DNA of 64,000 nucleotides, from NCBI RefSeq assembly GCF_000014225.1, contig NC_008228.1, forward strand, positions 1,426,001 through 1,490,000, read 5' to 3'. A program made the position numbers and the translations under genes. This DNA comes from Paraglaciecola sp. T6c (GTDB lineage: Bacteria > Pseudomonadota > Gammaproteobacteria > Enterobacterales > Alteromonadaceae). Within the stretch, counting starts at the first letter, position 1, and every line of letters begins with the position of its first letter. Under the pieces are notes generated by a model, which did no database searches, had not been told where the DNA came from, and worked only from the letters and a program-made list of their open reading frames with translations. Of this stretch, positions 1 through 8,659 are shown piece after piece.

Positions 1-571
1 AATTTGCATTTTTAAATATTGTGACATTTTGCGACTCTTTTAGAGGCATGCCATATTTGGAAAAAAAATGTACAGGAGGGATAGCTGCTTTAACTATATT
101 AGCGTTGATTTTTTGTGACGACTCGAAGATGTCTGTTTTGCCAAAGTGCTTTGACCAATGAGCTGTATTGTAACCGTCACTGCCCGTGCCACAGTAGAGT
201 GCTGCGCGGCTGTAGAACGGCTTAACGTCATCGAAGCTGATTGGCCATCCGCTGTGGGCAATCCAATCTTTTGTTTTAAAGTCGCTGGGGTGGAATTCAG
301 ATGTGCTATTCTCCCAATGGTTACTAGAGCCACCTAAAAATCGTAATCGGTCATAAGTGGGATCTTCATATTCGGTGGGTTGCACGGCGGGCGAATAAAG
401 ATTCTGTGAGTCCATTGTAAAGGTTTCATCGCCTCCTTCAACAATACAAACGCGTTTGCCTGAGGCTAATAATTCATTGGCAAGGGTGATGCCCGCAACG
501 CCACCTCCGAGAATGCAATAATGGTATACGTGCTTTGTGGATTCGGACAAAGTGTTTGCGTCGATAATCAT
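1..571 (-). CDS. FAD-dependent oxidoreductase (GMC-like), 3' part outside window
   Basis: Partial gene: the ATG is at 571 and the reading frame stays open to base 1, giving about 190 N-terminal residues. A Rossmann FAD-binding motif (ILGGGVAGITLANELL, about residues 20-35) is followed by IVEGGDE, the acidic end of the second beta strand. Next come RFLGGSSNHWEN and a GWPISFDDVKPFY segment, both usual in the GMC/choline-dehydrogenase superfamily. Its start overlaps the stop of the upstream ligase gene as ATGA, so it is the distal part of the same transcript. It probably oxidises a sugar or alcohol group of the exopolysaccharide or a precursor; the substrate cannot be told from the sequence. Family placement is good; the C-terminal active-site histidine lies outside the window. 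Confidence 0.8.
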   Translation of the reverse strand, partial: MIIDANTLSESTKHVYHYCILGGGVAGITLANELLASGKRVCIVEGGDETFTMDSQNLYSPAVQPTEYEDPTYDRLRFLGGSSNHWENSTSEFHPSDFKTKDWIAHSGWPISFDDVKPFYSRAALYCGTGSDGYNTAHWSKHFGKTDIFESSQKINANIVKAAIPPVHFFSKYGMPLKESQNVTIFKNAN

Positions 572-1923
572 GTTTTTACCTTCAGGTCCTTTTGAGACTG
601 GGATGAATATTGCTTAAATAAGGTGATTAAAACTGCAGTGAGTCCCCATAGCAACCAAATAATATCGTTATATGCCATAGCATAAAAAGAAGATCCAATC
701 AGAAAAACCGTAATGGCGGCAATAAGTAGGTTTGCAGCATTAACATAAAACTCGTCTTGTTCTTTATTAATAGGGGTTAGCTTTACCGATTTTCGAATGT
801 AGAATAATTTTTTAATGGAGATCACGTACAAAAGGAGCCAACTTAGTGCGCCCAAATAGCCTATTTCAGATATCACTTCAAAGTGAGCACTGTGAACGGT
901 TCTGTACATACCATATTTACCAAATGAACTGTCATAAATTGGGTAGTAGGTGTTATAGCAGCCAGGTCCCACACCTAATGGATTATCGGCAACCATTTCC
1001 ATAGCTATGCCCCAAAAGTGGGGCCGAGAAGCCGCTGAATCATCTAACTCCTCATCTTCGACGAATGCACTCGCAATGCGATCCTTATAGCCATCTGGTA
1101 ATCCGACGACACTCAAACCTAAAACACCAATGATGCTCATGATGATAATGTGTTTAAACTTCAATAAGCTCGATAAGCTAAACCAAAGAGCAAGGCCTAA
1201 GAACATGGCCAAGGCTGAACCCCTTGAAAATAGGGTTATCACGTTATAAATGATACCTATGCAAACGATTGGACCGAAGATTTTTATAAGTTTCAGTGTT
1301 CTTTGTGAGCGAACCATCTCTGGTAAGTAAAACAGCGCATTTTGGGCATAAGCCATCCTTACGATGAAAAGGTTAAAGAATAGTAATACTGCAGAACCAA
1401 ATGCAAAACCGTTACTGCCGGCAAACAATCCCTGCATGGTAGAGGCTCCGTAATAGGTGCCGCCCATGCCCAGCATTCCGAGCAAACCAGCTTTGCCAGA
1501 ATGAAACGCGAGTGATAAGCCTACAACTGCAATAATCCAGCAAAAACGTTGTTCGTTATCTGTCACTCTGATAGTGAGGAAAATCGCTAGTAGTAATACT
1601 GCGAACTGTTGAAAATAACTAATTCTAAAGCCAATAGGTATGCAAGAAGATGTAAATTGAGTCACTACGGTTAGGACTAAGTAAACAAGTAACAATTTAC
1701 TTATAGGGTCTTTAAACCTTGGCCATAACCCTTGCAAGAAACACGGGATCACGAATAAGGCTATCGCGATAAGTGGGAGCTTAAGGCTGTTTATATTCCC
1801 CCACACCCAATCCTGGGGTCTAAATATACCGAACCACCAATAGCCAACTGCTCCAGCAAAACGGCTAGTTATTGCCGTGATTATTAAAATCATCGAAATG
1901 AGTAAAACGATAATATCGCGCAT
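568..1923 (-). CDS. O-antigen ligase/polymerase-like protein, exosortase-A-associated type
   Basis: A 451-residue polytopic inner-membrane protein with about ten hydrophobic segments. The N-terminus (MRDIIVLLIS... then FGIFRPQDWVWG near residue 31) resembles the exosortase-A-associated O-glycosylation ligase family. The Wzy_C signature is visible: FSRGSALA at about 232-239, a periplasmic loop with SRPHFWGIAMEMVADNPLGVG at 299-319, and a conserved VHSAHFEVISEIGYLG at about 343-358. It would ligate or polymerise lipid-linked oligosaccharides at the periplasmic face. The stop overlaps the downstream oxidoreductase start by four bases. Ligase versus polymerase cannot be decided from sequence. Confidence 0.8.
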   Translation of the reverse strand: MRDIIVLLISMILIITAITSRFAGAVGYWWFGIFRPQDWVWGNINSLKLPLIAIALFVIPCFLQGLWPRFKDPISKLLLVYLVLTVVTQFTSSCIPIGFRISYFQQFAVLLLAIFLTIRVTDNEQRFCWIIAVVGLSLAFHSGKAGLLGMLGMGGTYYGASTMQGLFAGSNGFAFGSAVLLFFNLFIVRMAYAQNALFYLPEMVRSQRTLKLIKIFGPIVCIGIIYNVITLFSRGSALAMFLGLALWFSLSSLLKFKHIIIMSIIGVLGLSVVGLPDGYKDRIASAFVEDEELDDSAASRPHFWGIAMEMVADNPLGVGPGCYNTYYPIYDSSFGKYGMYRTVHSAHFEVISEIGYLGALSWLLLYVISIKKLFYIRKSVKLTPINKEQDEFYVNAANLLIAAITVFLIGSSFYAMAYNDIIWLLWGLTAVLITLFKQYSSQSQKDLKVKT

Positions 1924-1973
1924 TACAATTTGATCTTCTTTTCCGTCATATTAATTATCAGTGCTCTACGCGA

Positions 1974-3035
1974 TTACTTGTTACTGAGAGTGCAGGGTCG
2001 ACTTTTCTTTTTTTTAATCTTTTGGCGCATGTGTTCTATGGGTCTTTCAAGTACAAATATTAACACCCAAGAAAACAAAAATAAAAACGGAAGGCTTACT
2101 AGCATGAGAGTAAAGTTTGGTCGAGTATATTGCTTACCCATAAACTCCATAATAATGAGTACGACAAATGCAACTTGATAATGGATAAGATAAATGGGAT
2201 AGCTAAAATTACCTAACCAGTTATCCACTTTCTTACTTATAAATGGCAGTGATTTTTTTTCTTTTAAAACGACGATCATTATGACACAAAGTCCAAAATT
2301 GACGTAAAAAAATAAGCTGTCTAAGTCAAACAATTCTTGTTTCACTTGTCTGCCTAAATACCAGTTGAACAAGATAGCCGTTCCTAAAAAATAGGGAAAA
2401 TAGGAATGCTTGGTCAGCCGGTTGCTATTCATGCTCGTTTGCAGCGACTCTCTGTAATGAAATATGAGTGCTCCCACTGAAAAAGGAAGTGACGCGGCCG
2501 GTATGGTGTAGTAGCGATGTTCAAAGCCGAATTGAAAAACTCCTACGGCAACATGATAAATAACACTTAATACGAACCAGAAAATCACTACCTTTTTATA
2601 TTTCGAAATTCCTACACCTATTAAAATATAATAAAAAACCTCTACCGTAAGGGCCCACGCTGGAGGAGTTAGCCTAGGTGTTTCTCTGAATGGAAAAAAT
2701 AGAAATAAGTTTTTTAAGGAGTCGATTAGATTATCTGGTAGAAACAGTGCCTTATGGTATTCGAATGAATTTTGTTCGCCAACTAACATAATCAATATTA
2801 TGGAGAATATAATGGAAGCCCAATACATAGGGTAGATACGTAAAAACCGATTGAATGTATACTTTTTCAACCCAGTTGCCGTGTAACCATAGGTCTCCTG
2901 AATCACAAATGTCATCAAGTAACCGCTAAGTGCATAAAACCCGAATACAGCGTACGAGCCAATATGAGGAATGCCGCCAATATGATAAAAAACGACCATC
3001 AATGCTAATACTGTCCTGTATGCCCCAAACATCAA
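1974..3035 (-). CDS. acyltransferase family 3 (OafA-like) membrane protein
   Basis: A 353-residue integral membrane protein with about ten membrane segments. The N-terminal signature of acyltransferase 3 is clear: R at residue 7 followed by LALMVVFYHIGG, with the conserved His in the first helix, then FFALSGY-type FYALSGYLMTF at about 33-43. Such proteins O-acetylate or O-succinylate cell-surface polysaccharides using a cytoplasmic acyl donor. It lies between a ligase and a GT2 gene and most likely decorates the EPS repeat. The C-terminus is basic (QKIKKKKSR). A 140-base gap separates it from the upstream GT2, so a separate promoter is possible, though I see no convincing one. Confidence 0.82.
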   Translation of the reverse strand: MMFGAYRTVLALMVVFYHIGGIPHIGSYAVFGFYALSGYLMTFVIQETYGYTATGLKKYTFNRFLRIYPMYWASIIFSIILIMLVGEQNSFEYHKALFLPDNLIDSLKNLFLFFPFRETPRLTPPAWALTVEVFYYILIGVGISKYKKVVIFWFVLSVIYHVAVGVFQFGFEHRYYTIPAASLPFSVGALIFHYRESLQTSMNSNRLTKHSYFPYFLGTAILFNWYLGRQVKQELFDLDSLFFYVNFGLCVIMIVVLKEKKSLPFISKKVDNWLGNFSYPIYLIHYQVAFVVLIIMEFMGKQYTRPNFTLMLVSLPFLFLFSWVLIFVLERPIEHMRQKIKKKKSRPCTLSNK

Positions 3036-3175
3036 CTATTCCTTATGGCGTTTATAGTATTCAATCAAGGAGCATCAAAAGCGTCCTTAAATGTCGAGTA
3101 TACAGTTGAATTAAGATAGAAATAGTGAAAATTCTTCATTATTGTTTCTATACAAAAATAAATTTTCTAGTGGTG

Positions 3176-4093
3176 TTATGAGGATATTGCCCACCATACG
3201 GTTCTAGGGATTTGCTTTAAGCGGGAGTATCGCAGCATGTTTTTGCATACCGCGAATAAAAGTCCAAATTTACGGCTCTTGAGTAACGGCTTTAAAACAT
3301 GTGATGACCCGTTCTCAATACGGTTTTGTACCGATAGAGCAAATTGAGGGGGCTTGCCTAACGCACTATAGTTATCAGCTAAAGATATTAATGCGTATGC
3401 CGCTTGCGTATGAATCCCTTGAACTGTTGTTATGCCTTGCCCCACAAAATATTCGTTGGTTATCTTTGATACACAGACTATTGCACCCTTAGTCGCGACC
3501 TTAAATTGAAAATGGAAATCATTGGCAGCGCGGTAATATTCAGACTCTTTCGATGCAAAATAAGCTACGTCTCTTTTTACAGCGATGTTCATTGCTGCTG
3601 CGATGGGGTAATAATTATTGAAAAAGTGATCTAAGGGAGCATTATTTACTAGATAACTTCCATCCATTTCGTTAACCCACAGAGGTGGAGACCAATCTAC
3701 CTTCGAAGGGTTTTTGACAACCGCGATAGCCGCAACACAATGGGGATTTGCTTGTAGTGCATCAAAGAGTACCTGCAGTTTATCTGGGTAAGCAATATCG
3801 TCTGAATCGTTAAAAACAACAATATCTCCCTTGGCGTGAGCAACACCTGTATGTCTCGCTGCAGCTGCGCCTTGATTTTCTTGTCTTATGACACGAGTTT
3901 TTCCATCATGGTCGTGTAAATCCTTGCCCGTCCCGTCCGTTGAACCGTCATCTACAATTATTATTTCATAGTTGCCAGTGAAATTTTGCGCCATGAGAGA
4001 ATTAACAACAATTTGCAAGCGTTCACGACGATTGAAGACTGGTACTACGATAGATACATCGAACTTTTCTTGATCAATACACTTTGGATTCAT
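3176..4093 (-). CDS. glycosyltransferase family 2
   Basis: A 305-residue GT-A fold enzyme without membrane segments. It begins with DVSIVVPVFNRRERL (about residues 12-26), the nucleotide-sugar binding strand. IIIVDDGSTDGT (about 44-55) and VFNDSDD (about 92-98, the DXD-like metal-binding motif) follow. It would transfer a sugar from an NDP-sugar to a lipid-linked acceptor at the cytoplasmic face. The gene starts two bases after the stop of the upstream flippase gene, supporting one transcription unit. Donor and linkage are not predictable. Confidence 0.85.
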   Translation of the reverse strand: MNPKCIDQEKFDVSIVVPVFNRRERLQIVVNSLMAQNFTGNYEIIIVDDGSTDGTGKDLHDHDGKTRVIRQENQGAAAARHTGVAHAKGDIVVFNDSDDIAYPDKLQVLFDALQANPHCVAAIAVVKNPSKVDWSPPLWVNEMDGSYLVNNAPLDHFFNNYYPIAAAMNIAVKRDVAYFASKESEYYRAANDFHFQFKVATKGAIVCVSKITNEYFVGQGITTVQGIHTQAAYALISLADNYSALGKPPQFALSVQNRIENGSSHVLKPLLKSRKFGLLFAVCKNMLRYSRLKQIPRTVWWAISS

Positions 4094-4095
4094 TT

Positions 4096-5562
4096 TTACT
4101 TTTTAGCTTTATTAAATAATTTGCTTCTGACTTCCTTGATCACGATCGCAGAGTCTTCCTGTTTCGACAATAACATTAACCACAAAATTGCGGAAAAAAT
4201 GATTGCCGGAATTAAATATATATAACTTTGCCACCAGTTTGGACCTAAATATAGTTTTGTTAAACATAATGGAGCAGCACTGGCGATGAGTAGTATGGCT
4301 GGTGGCTTCAACCAAGATAGGTAGGTATGCCAGTCAACTAAGTTTTTACGATGTAGTACGAAGACAAACAGCGATATTCTTAGTAATGGCAAGGTGAGTG
4401 AAGTGCATATAATCATCACCATTAGTCCATATTGCAGGAGCAATATACTGATAAATATTCGCAGAACGTTGAGAATCAACACTATCTTCATTAGTGCCTT
4501 TGCCATTCCCAGGCCCATCAGGATCGGCTCTAGAGTTTGCACGCTCGAGGATAAAATACGCGCAGTGCAAAATATTTGCAAAAAGTAACTAGAGGTCATC
4601 CACTTTTCGCCAAACAAAATCAATACGACTGGCTCCGCGCATAGCCCTAGTACAGCATAAAAAGGCCAAGCGCAGCTTAACGTCAAAACGATGATGACTC
4701 TCATGCGTTGCATAAGCCCTTCTCCGTTTCGTTTTAACTTTGAAGCATAGGGGGAGATAACTGGGTTCAGGGCTTCTGTAAAAAGCTTATTAAATAGTGA
4801 GGCCGTTGACGAAGCTCGATTAAATTGTCCTGTAAGCTCTAAGGTGAAGAATTTACCAGAAAGAAGTTCCACTATATACGTACCAAAATGGCCAACGATC
4901 CCGTATACACCAACAAATTTTGAATAGCTGAGTATCTTACGACTTTGACTTAACTTGGGCATTAAAGGCATATTTTGAGGACGGTAAAATTGCAGTAATA
5001 AAGCTTGAACTACGGTTTGAATTAATGAGCCGTATACTAACGTATACACACCGAAGTCACTGTAAGCCATACATATCATAGCCAGTACACTGATAAATTG
5101 ACTCGAAGTACCTGTGATTAACGCTGGCTTAAAGTTCAACTCGCGTTTTAATAGGCAATCAATGATGGAACCAAAGGGAGCAAGGAATATATTCAATGAA
5201 AGTAATTGCAGTATATTGATTAGCTCAGGCTGTTGATAGAAATCAGCTATAGGCGAAGCGCTAAAAAATAGCACGGCTCCTGAAATAAACGAGATTATAA
5301 GTAGGGTGCCATAGGCACTTTGAATAATCTCTTGGGTTAACTTTTCCTCTTTAATCAGATAATTGTTTACACCGAACTCTTTTATGATTGAAGCCGTAAC
5401 CATAAATATAAAGGCTATAGTATAAAGGCCATATTCCTCAGGGGTGATCAACCTTACTAAAACAATAGTGCTGATAAGTTGCAAACCGATGTTTAGATAC
5501 TTCGTTATAAATGAGTAAGCCAGAGCTGATCTAAAAGAGCCCTCATATTTTAATTTACTCAC
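4096..5562 (-). CDS. polysaccharide flippase (Wzx/PST family), first copy
   Basis: A 488-residue, highly hydrophobic protein with about 12-14 predicted membrane helices. The N-terminus has the PST/Wzx pattern: ALAYSFITKYLNIGLQLIST then VRLITPEEYGLYTIAFIF, and IDCLLKRELNFKP in the central loop. It is expected to flip undecaprenyl-linked oligosaccharide across the inner membrane. The start overlaps the stop of the upstream GT4 gene by four bases (ATGA). A second flippase of the same superfamily sits 3 kb upstream at 8660-10132. The last residues (RSKLFNKAKK) are cytoplasmic and basic. Confidence 0.87.
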   Translation of the reverse strand: MSKLKYEGSFRSALAYSFITKYLNIGLQLISTIVLVRLITPEEYGLYTIAFIFMVTASIIKEFGVNNYLIKEEKLTQEIIQSAYGTLLIISFISGAVLFFSASPIADFYQQPELINILQLLSLNIFLAPFGSIIDCLLKRELNFKPALITGTSSQFISVLAMICMAYSDFGVYTLVYGSLIQTVVQALLLQFYRPQNMPLMPKLSQSRKILSYSKFVGVYGIVGHFGTYIVELLSGKFFTLELTGQFNRASSTASLFNKLFTEALNPVISPYASKLKRNGEGLMQRMRVIIVLTLSCAWPFYAVLGLCAEPVVLILFGEKWMTSSYFLQIFCTARILSSSVQTLEPILMGLGMAKALMKIVLILNVLRIFISILLLQYGLMVMIICTSLTLPLLRISLFVFVLHRKNLVDWHTYLSWLKPPAILLIASAAPLCLTKLYLGPNWWQSYIYLIPAIIFSAILWLMLLSKQEDSAIVIKEVRSKLFNKAKK

Positions 5563-6665
5563 AGATAAGCCACCGCGGTCAGTTTACCAACCGTTTCCCA
5601 AGACATTTTCTTAGCTTGTAACAAATTAGCCTCTCCCATTTCGTGTAGTTTTGAATCGGTGAGGCTAGAGACTTTATTTAAGACATCAGCAAGGCTTTCT
5701 TTTTCACCAAAATAGAACGCCCCATTTGTTGGAACACAGCCAAACACCTTTGCCGTTTCTGGCAAAATTAGGGGCTTAGCGTAAGACATGGCTAAAATTG
5801 TCGAGCCTGAGGTAAGGGTATCGCTGAAGGGCAAACAAATAACGTCTGACATTGCTAAATAATCGACCATTTTCTGATCTGGTAGAAACTGAAAGTCAGT
5901 GCTTATCCTGCTATTGTCTATGGCCATTTGTGCTAATTGCGCTTTGTATTGTGTCGAATTTGGGTTGCCAGAGATAAGCAAACGCATACTTTTGCTCTGC
6001 ACTTTACTGAAGGCCTCTATCAAGGTTTCTATGCCCTTGTATGGCCTCAGCACGCCAACATAACTGATTAATCTCCCTGAACTAGGCAGACCGTAGCGTT
6101 CTCGCAGGTCCAATTTGCTATTGCTTGGCGCTGGGTAACTGCCTAAATAGTTACCATGAAATATGATTTTTGACTTAGAGCGGATATCAATATTAAGCAT
6201 ATTTGATACTAATTCTTGTGCTTCTATGCTGTGAAAAATGACGCGATTTACAGATTTCGCAAGCCATTTTCGTACAAGTAACTCTCGTTTAGTATTTAAC
6301 TGCTGATGTGCCAACTTGTTGTGCACGGTCCATACGACTTTCTTGCCTCTTAATCTGACCAAAAAAACATCGATTATTAAGAGTGAAAATTTGATATAAA
6401 AAACTAAGTTTGACTTGGTCCACATCAGTGGCTGCAGTATATCTGTAATCCAGTGTACGTGAACTACATCTACACTTTTCATTCCTTTGATGCTTTTGGT
6501 TAAGGGCAAAAGTGAGAGTGAAAAAGGGATGAATGCCGTTTCTACGTGCTCCTTACTTAGTGCACTAGCCAGAAGGGACTGATATGGATTCGCGTTACGG
6601 TAGTCCGGTAAATGGACAGCATAAGTTTTATTGTTTTTCATTTTGCCATTTTCTTCATATTTCAA
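5559..6665 (-). CDS. glycosyltransferase family 4
   Basis: A 368-residue GT-B enzyme. The C-terminal half has the GT4 donor-site pattern: ISYVGVLRPYKGIETLIEAF, then LLISGNP, FLPDQKMVDYLAMSDVICLPF and GSTILAMSYAKPLILPE, with a Ser in place of the usual acidic EX7E start. Two start codons are possible; the second Met (MKNNKTYAVHLPDYR, base 6641) looks closer to family members because the first eight residues are hydrophilic and unmatched. It overlaps the downstream flippase gene by four bases. The role is sugar addition to the EPS repeat unit; donor unknown. Confidence 0.82.
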   Translation of the reverse strand: MKYEENGKMKNNKTYAVHLPDYRNANPYQSLLASALSKEHVETAFIPFSLSLLPLTKSIKGMKSVDVVHVHWITDILQPLMWTKSNLVFYIKFSLLIIDVFLVRLRGKKVVWTVHNKLAHQQLNTKRELLVRKWLAKSVNRVIFHSIEAQELVSNMLNIDIRSKSKIIFHGNYLGSYPAPSNSKLDLRERYGLPSSGRLISYVGVLRPYKGIETLIEAFSKVQSKSMRLLISGNPNSTQYKAQLAQMAIDNSRISTDFQFLPDQKMVDYLAMSDVICLPFSDTLTSGSTILAMSYAKPLILPETAKVFGCVPTNGAFYFGEKESLADVLNKVSSLTDSKLHEMGEANLLQAKKMSWETVGKLTAVAYL

Positions 6666-6684
6666 TACACATCATTTAGAGCCA

Positions 6685-8565
6685 TTAGCGTTTTTGTTTT
6701 AATAATAATTTTGCATCTGGGAAGTATTTCAAAAATTGTTTAGTACTCTTTTTATTTAAGCAAGATACTTTGTGGCATCCGAAGCTGTCTGCTAGGTATT
6801 TATACTGGGTACTAAATTTCGCGCATTCCGTGCCTCTTGCGACGCGCCCGCCCAGTAAATCCATATGAAAAGCAAAAAATCCATCCTCTCCACCAGGCCA
6901 ATCTAGTGGCGGAAATCTTGTTAAGCACTCAGAGCTTAAGTGCCAATCTCGTATGCTAAGACCGCCATTCCCTCCATCTATTGTTAAACCGATAGGTCTT
7001 TTGCGCTCCCACCATGAGCCTATGTAGTCAAAGTGGAGAAAATCTTTTAACACAAATTTAGATTTAGGACAGAGTAAGGAATCCGTTTGAAATACAACAA
7101 TTTTACTACGCGATGCAATGCAGTTCCAAAATATAGGAGATAAGAAAATTGCATTGTAACTTTTCGCACTTAAATCGTGAATATTTAGTTTGGTTAATAA
7201 AACTTTACCGCTTGCAACCAGATCCGCTATTTCGGTTGATTGGATAAAAGCGAGATTTTGCTGACTATGAAATAGTTGAACTCGACAATCGGTTATTTTA
7301 ATAAAATCAAAGACCACCTTTTCTAATAGCGGGTGCTCTCTTGTTTCAATGATAACGCCTATATTTGCTTTTTCGATCGGTGCGGTTTGTTCGGTGCATT
7401 CTTTTAACACAAACGGAATGTTACTAAAATCAGGATGGTCATCTGTCTTGGGAAGAGAATGATAGAGAGGAGATAAATCCGAAGAATGAATGTCAGACGG
7501 TTTTACCGCATTTTTTGTGTGATTCACTGTTAGTTTTTGTGCCGAAGAAGGCAATAATGCACGTGTATCAAGCCAATCCATCATGTTGCATAAAAAGCTT
7601 ACCTTCAAAGTTTGCTTGCTACCTTTGATATTGCCTAGCTTGAGTAGCAATGACTCAACTGAGCTAATGTTTGGAGAGGGTGTGACAGTGTTCACATAAC
7701 TTAAACCGCTGCCGATCTTTTTTTCAATAATACTTTGATCGATTTTGACCTTGCAATACTCCTCAATGTTACGGAGCACTTCAGGCTGTGATACAAGGTC
7801 TCTATAATCAATGATCAAACCACCGGTTAATTTCTGTGCATATGACAACTCTCGAATTAGTCGAGCTCGATGTTTGGCGAAGGAGAAGGGAGTGAAAACC
7901 GGTTTCGTAGGCCATTTTGCATACCAGTTCATATGCTGGCTAAAGCTTTTGTAAGACAAGTACGCGTCGTTCAAATCCCTTTTCAAATAAAGGAATTTCG
8001 CCCTTGGAAAAAGTGCTTTTAAAAATATGGCCTCTTCAAGACCGAAACGGACTTCTTTAATCCCCCATCGCTTTTCACCGCTAAGTGGAGTGAAAAGCGT
8101 TCTTAAGAAGTTCCTGTGCGCGGCTAATAGATGAGCTTCATCTGGGTAGAGATTTGCTATCCATTTGTCTGCATTTTGCTCATTCGAGACATTGTCAACT
8201 ATGTATCTTCTAGGCGGCCATTTCAGTGTGAAGGGCCTAATCGTAGCGGCTAAAGATTGTATAATATTGCATTTATCATGAGGCTCACCCCATAAAAACA
8301 GATCATGAGATGATGACAACAGCCTCTGTAATAAAGTTGAGCCTGATCGCCAGCCCGCTGAAAATATGAATACGGGCTCATCGAGTGCATTGTTTTCTTG
8401 CGCTGCCGCGTAGTGTAAAAACTGCCTCATTCTAGCTGGGTAATCTAGGGTGTCCGTTAATTGCTTTATATGAGCTATATGAGCGTCCGGAGACCCAACG
8501 AAAACAAATAAATTGCTTATCAAATTAGCAATACGTCGCGTTTTTTTTATTTTTATGTCGGCCAT
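6685..8565 (-). CDS. two-domain protein: N-terminal sulfotransferase, C-terminal DUF5672 glycosyltransferase-like
   Basis: A 626-residue soluble protein. Residues about 64-290 form a sulfotransferase domain: the PAPS 5'-phosphosulfate loop is FSAGWRSGSTLLQRLL (68-83), followed by WGEPHDK (92-98) and FLYLKRDLNDAYLS (191-204), the 3'-phosphate site. After a low-complexity linker (about 340-395), residues 400-600 match DUF5672: FQTDSLL (492-498), DYIGSWW (513-519), GGNGGLSIRD (531-540) and GGEDGFFAF (558-566), which resembles the GT-A catalytic pattern with a late Glu-Asp. One polypeptide may therefore both add a sugar and sulfate it. The domain calls come from motifs only. It sits 19 bases upstream of the GT4 gene. 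Confidence 0.78.
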   Translation of the reverse strand: MADIKIKKTRRIANLISNLFVFVGSPDAHIAHIKQLTDTLDYPARMRQFLHYAAAQENNALDEPVFIFSAGWRSGSTLLQRLLSSSHDLFLWGEPHDKCNIIQSLAATIRPFTLKWPPRRYIVDNVSNEQNADKWIANLYPDEAHLLAAHRNFLRTLFTPLSGEKRWGIKEVRFGLEEAIFLKALFPRAKFLYLKRDLNDAYLSYKSFSQHMNWYAKWPTKPVFTPFSFAKHRARLIRELSYAQKLTGGLIIDYRDLVSQPEVLRNIEEYCKVKIDQSIIEKKIGSGLSYVNTVTPSPNISSVESLLLKLGNIKGSKQTLKVSFLCNMMDWLDTRALLPSSAQKLTVNHTKNAVKPSDIHSSDLSPLYHSLPKTDDHPDFSNIPFVLKECTEQTAPIEKANIGVIIETREHPLLEKVVFDFIKITDCRVQLFHSQQNLAFIQSTEIADLVASGKVLLTKLNIHDLSAKSYNAIFLSPIFWNCIASRSKIVVFQTDSLLCPKSKFVLKDFLHFDYIGSWWERKRPIGLTIDGGNGGLSIRDWHLSSECLTRFPPLDWPGGEDGFFAFHMDLLGGRVARGTECAKFSTQYKYLADSFGCHKVSCLNKKSTKQFLKYFPDAKLLLKQKR

Positions 8566-8659
8566 AATTCCATTGCACTTAACAAATGCACTCCTGCATT
8601 TTTACTATCAGTTTCGCCATAAAGCAGCTTAGGCACGAATAGTAAGTCGGATCACGCTT

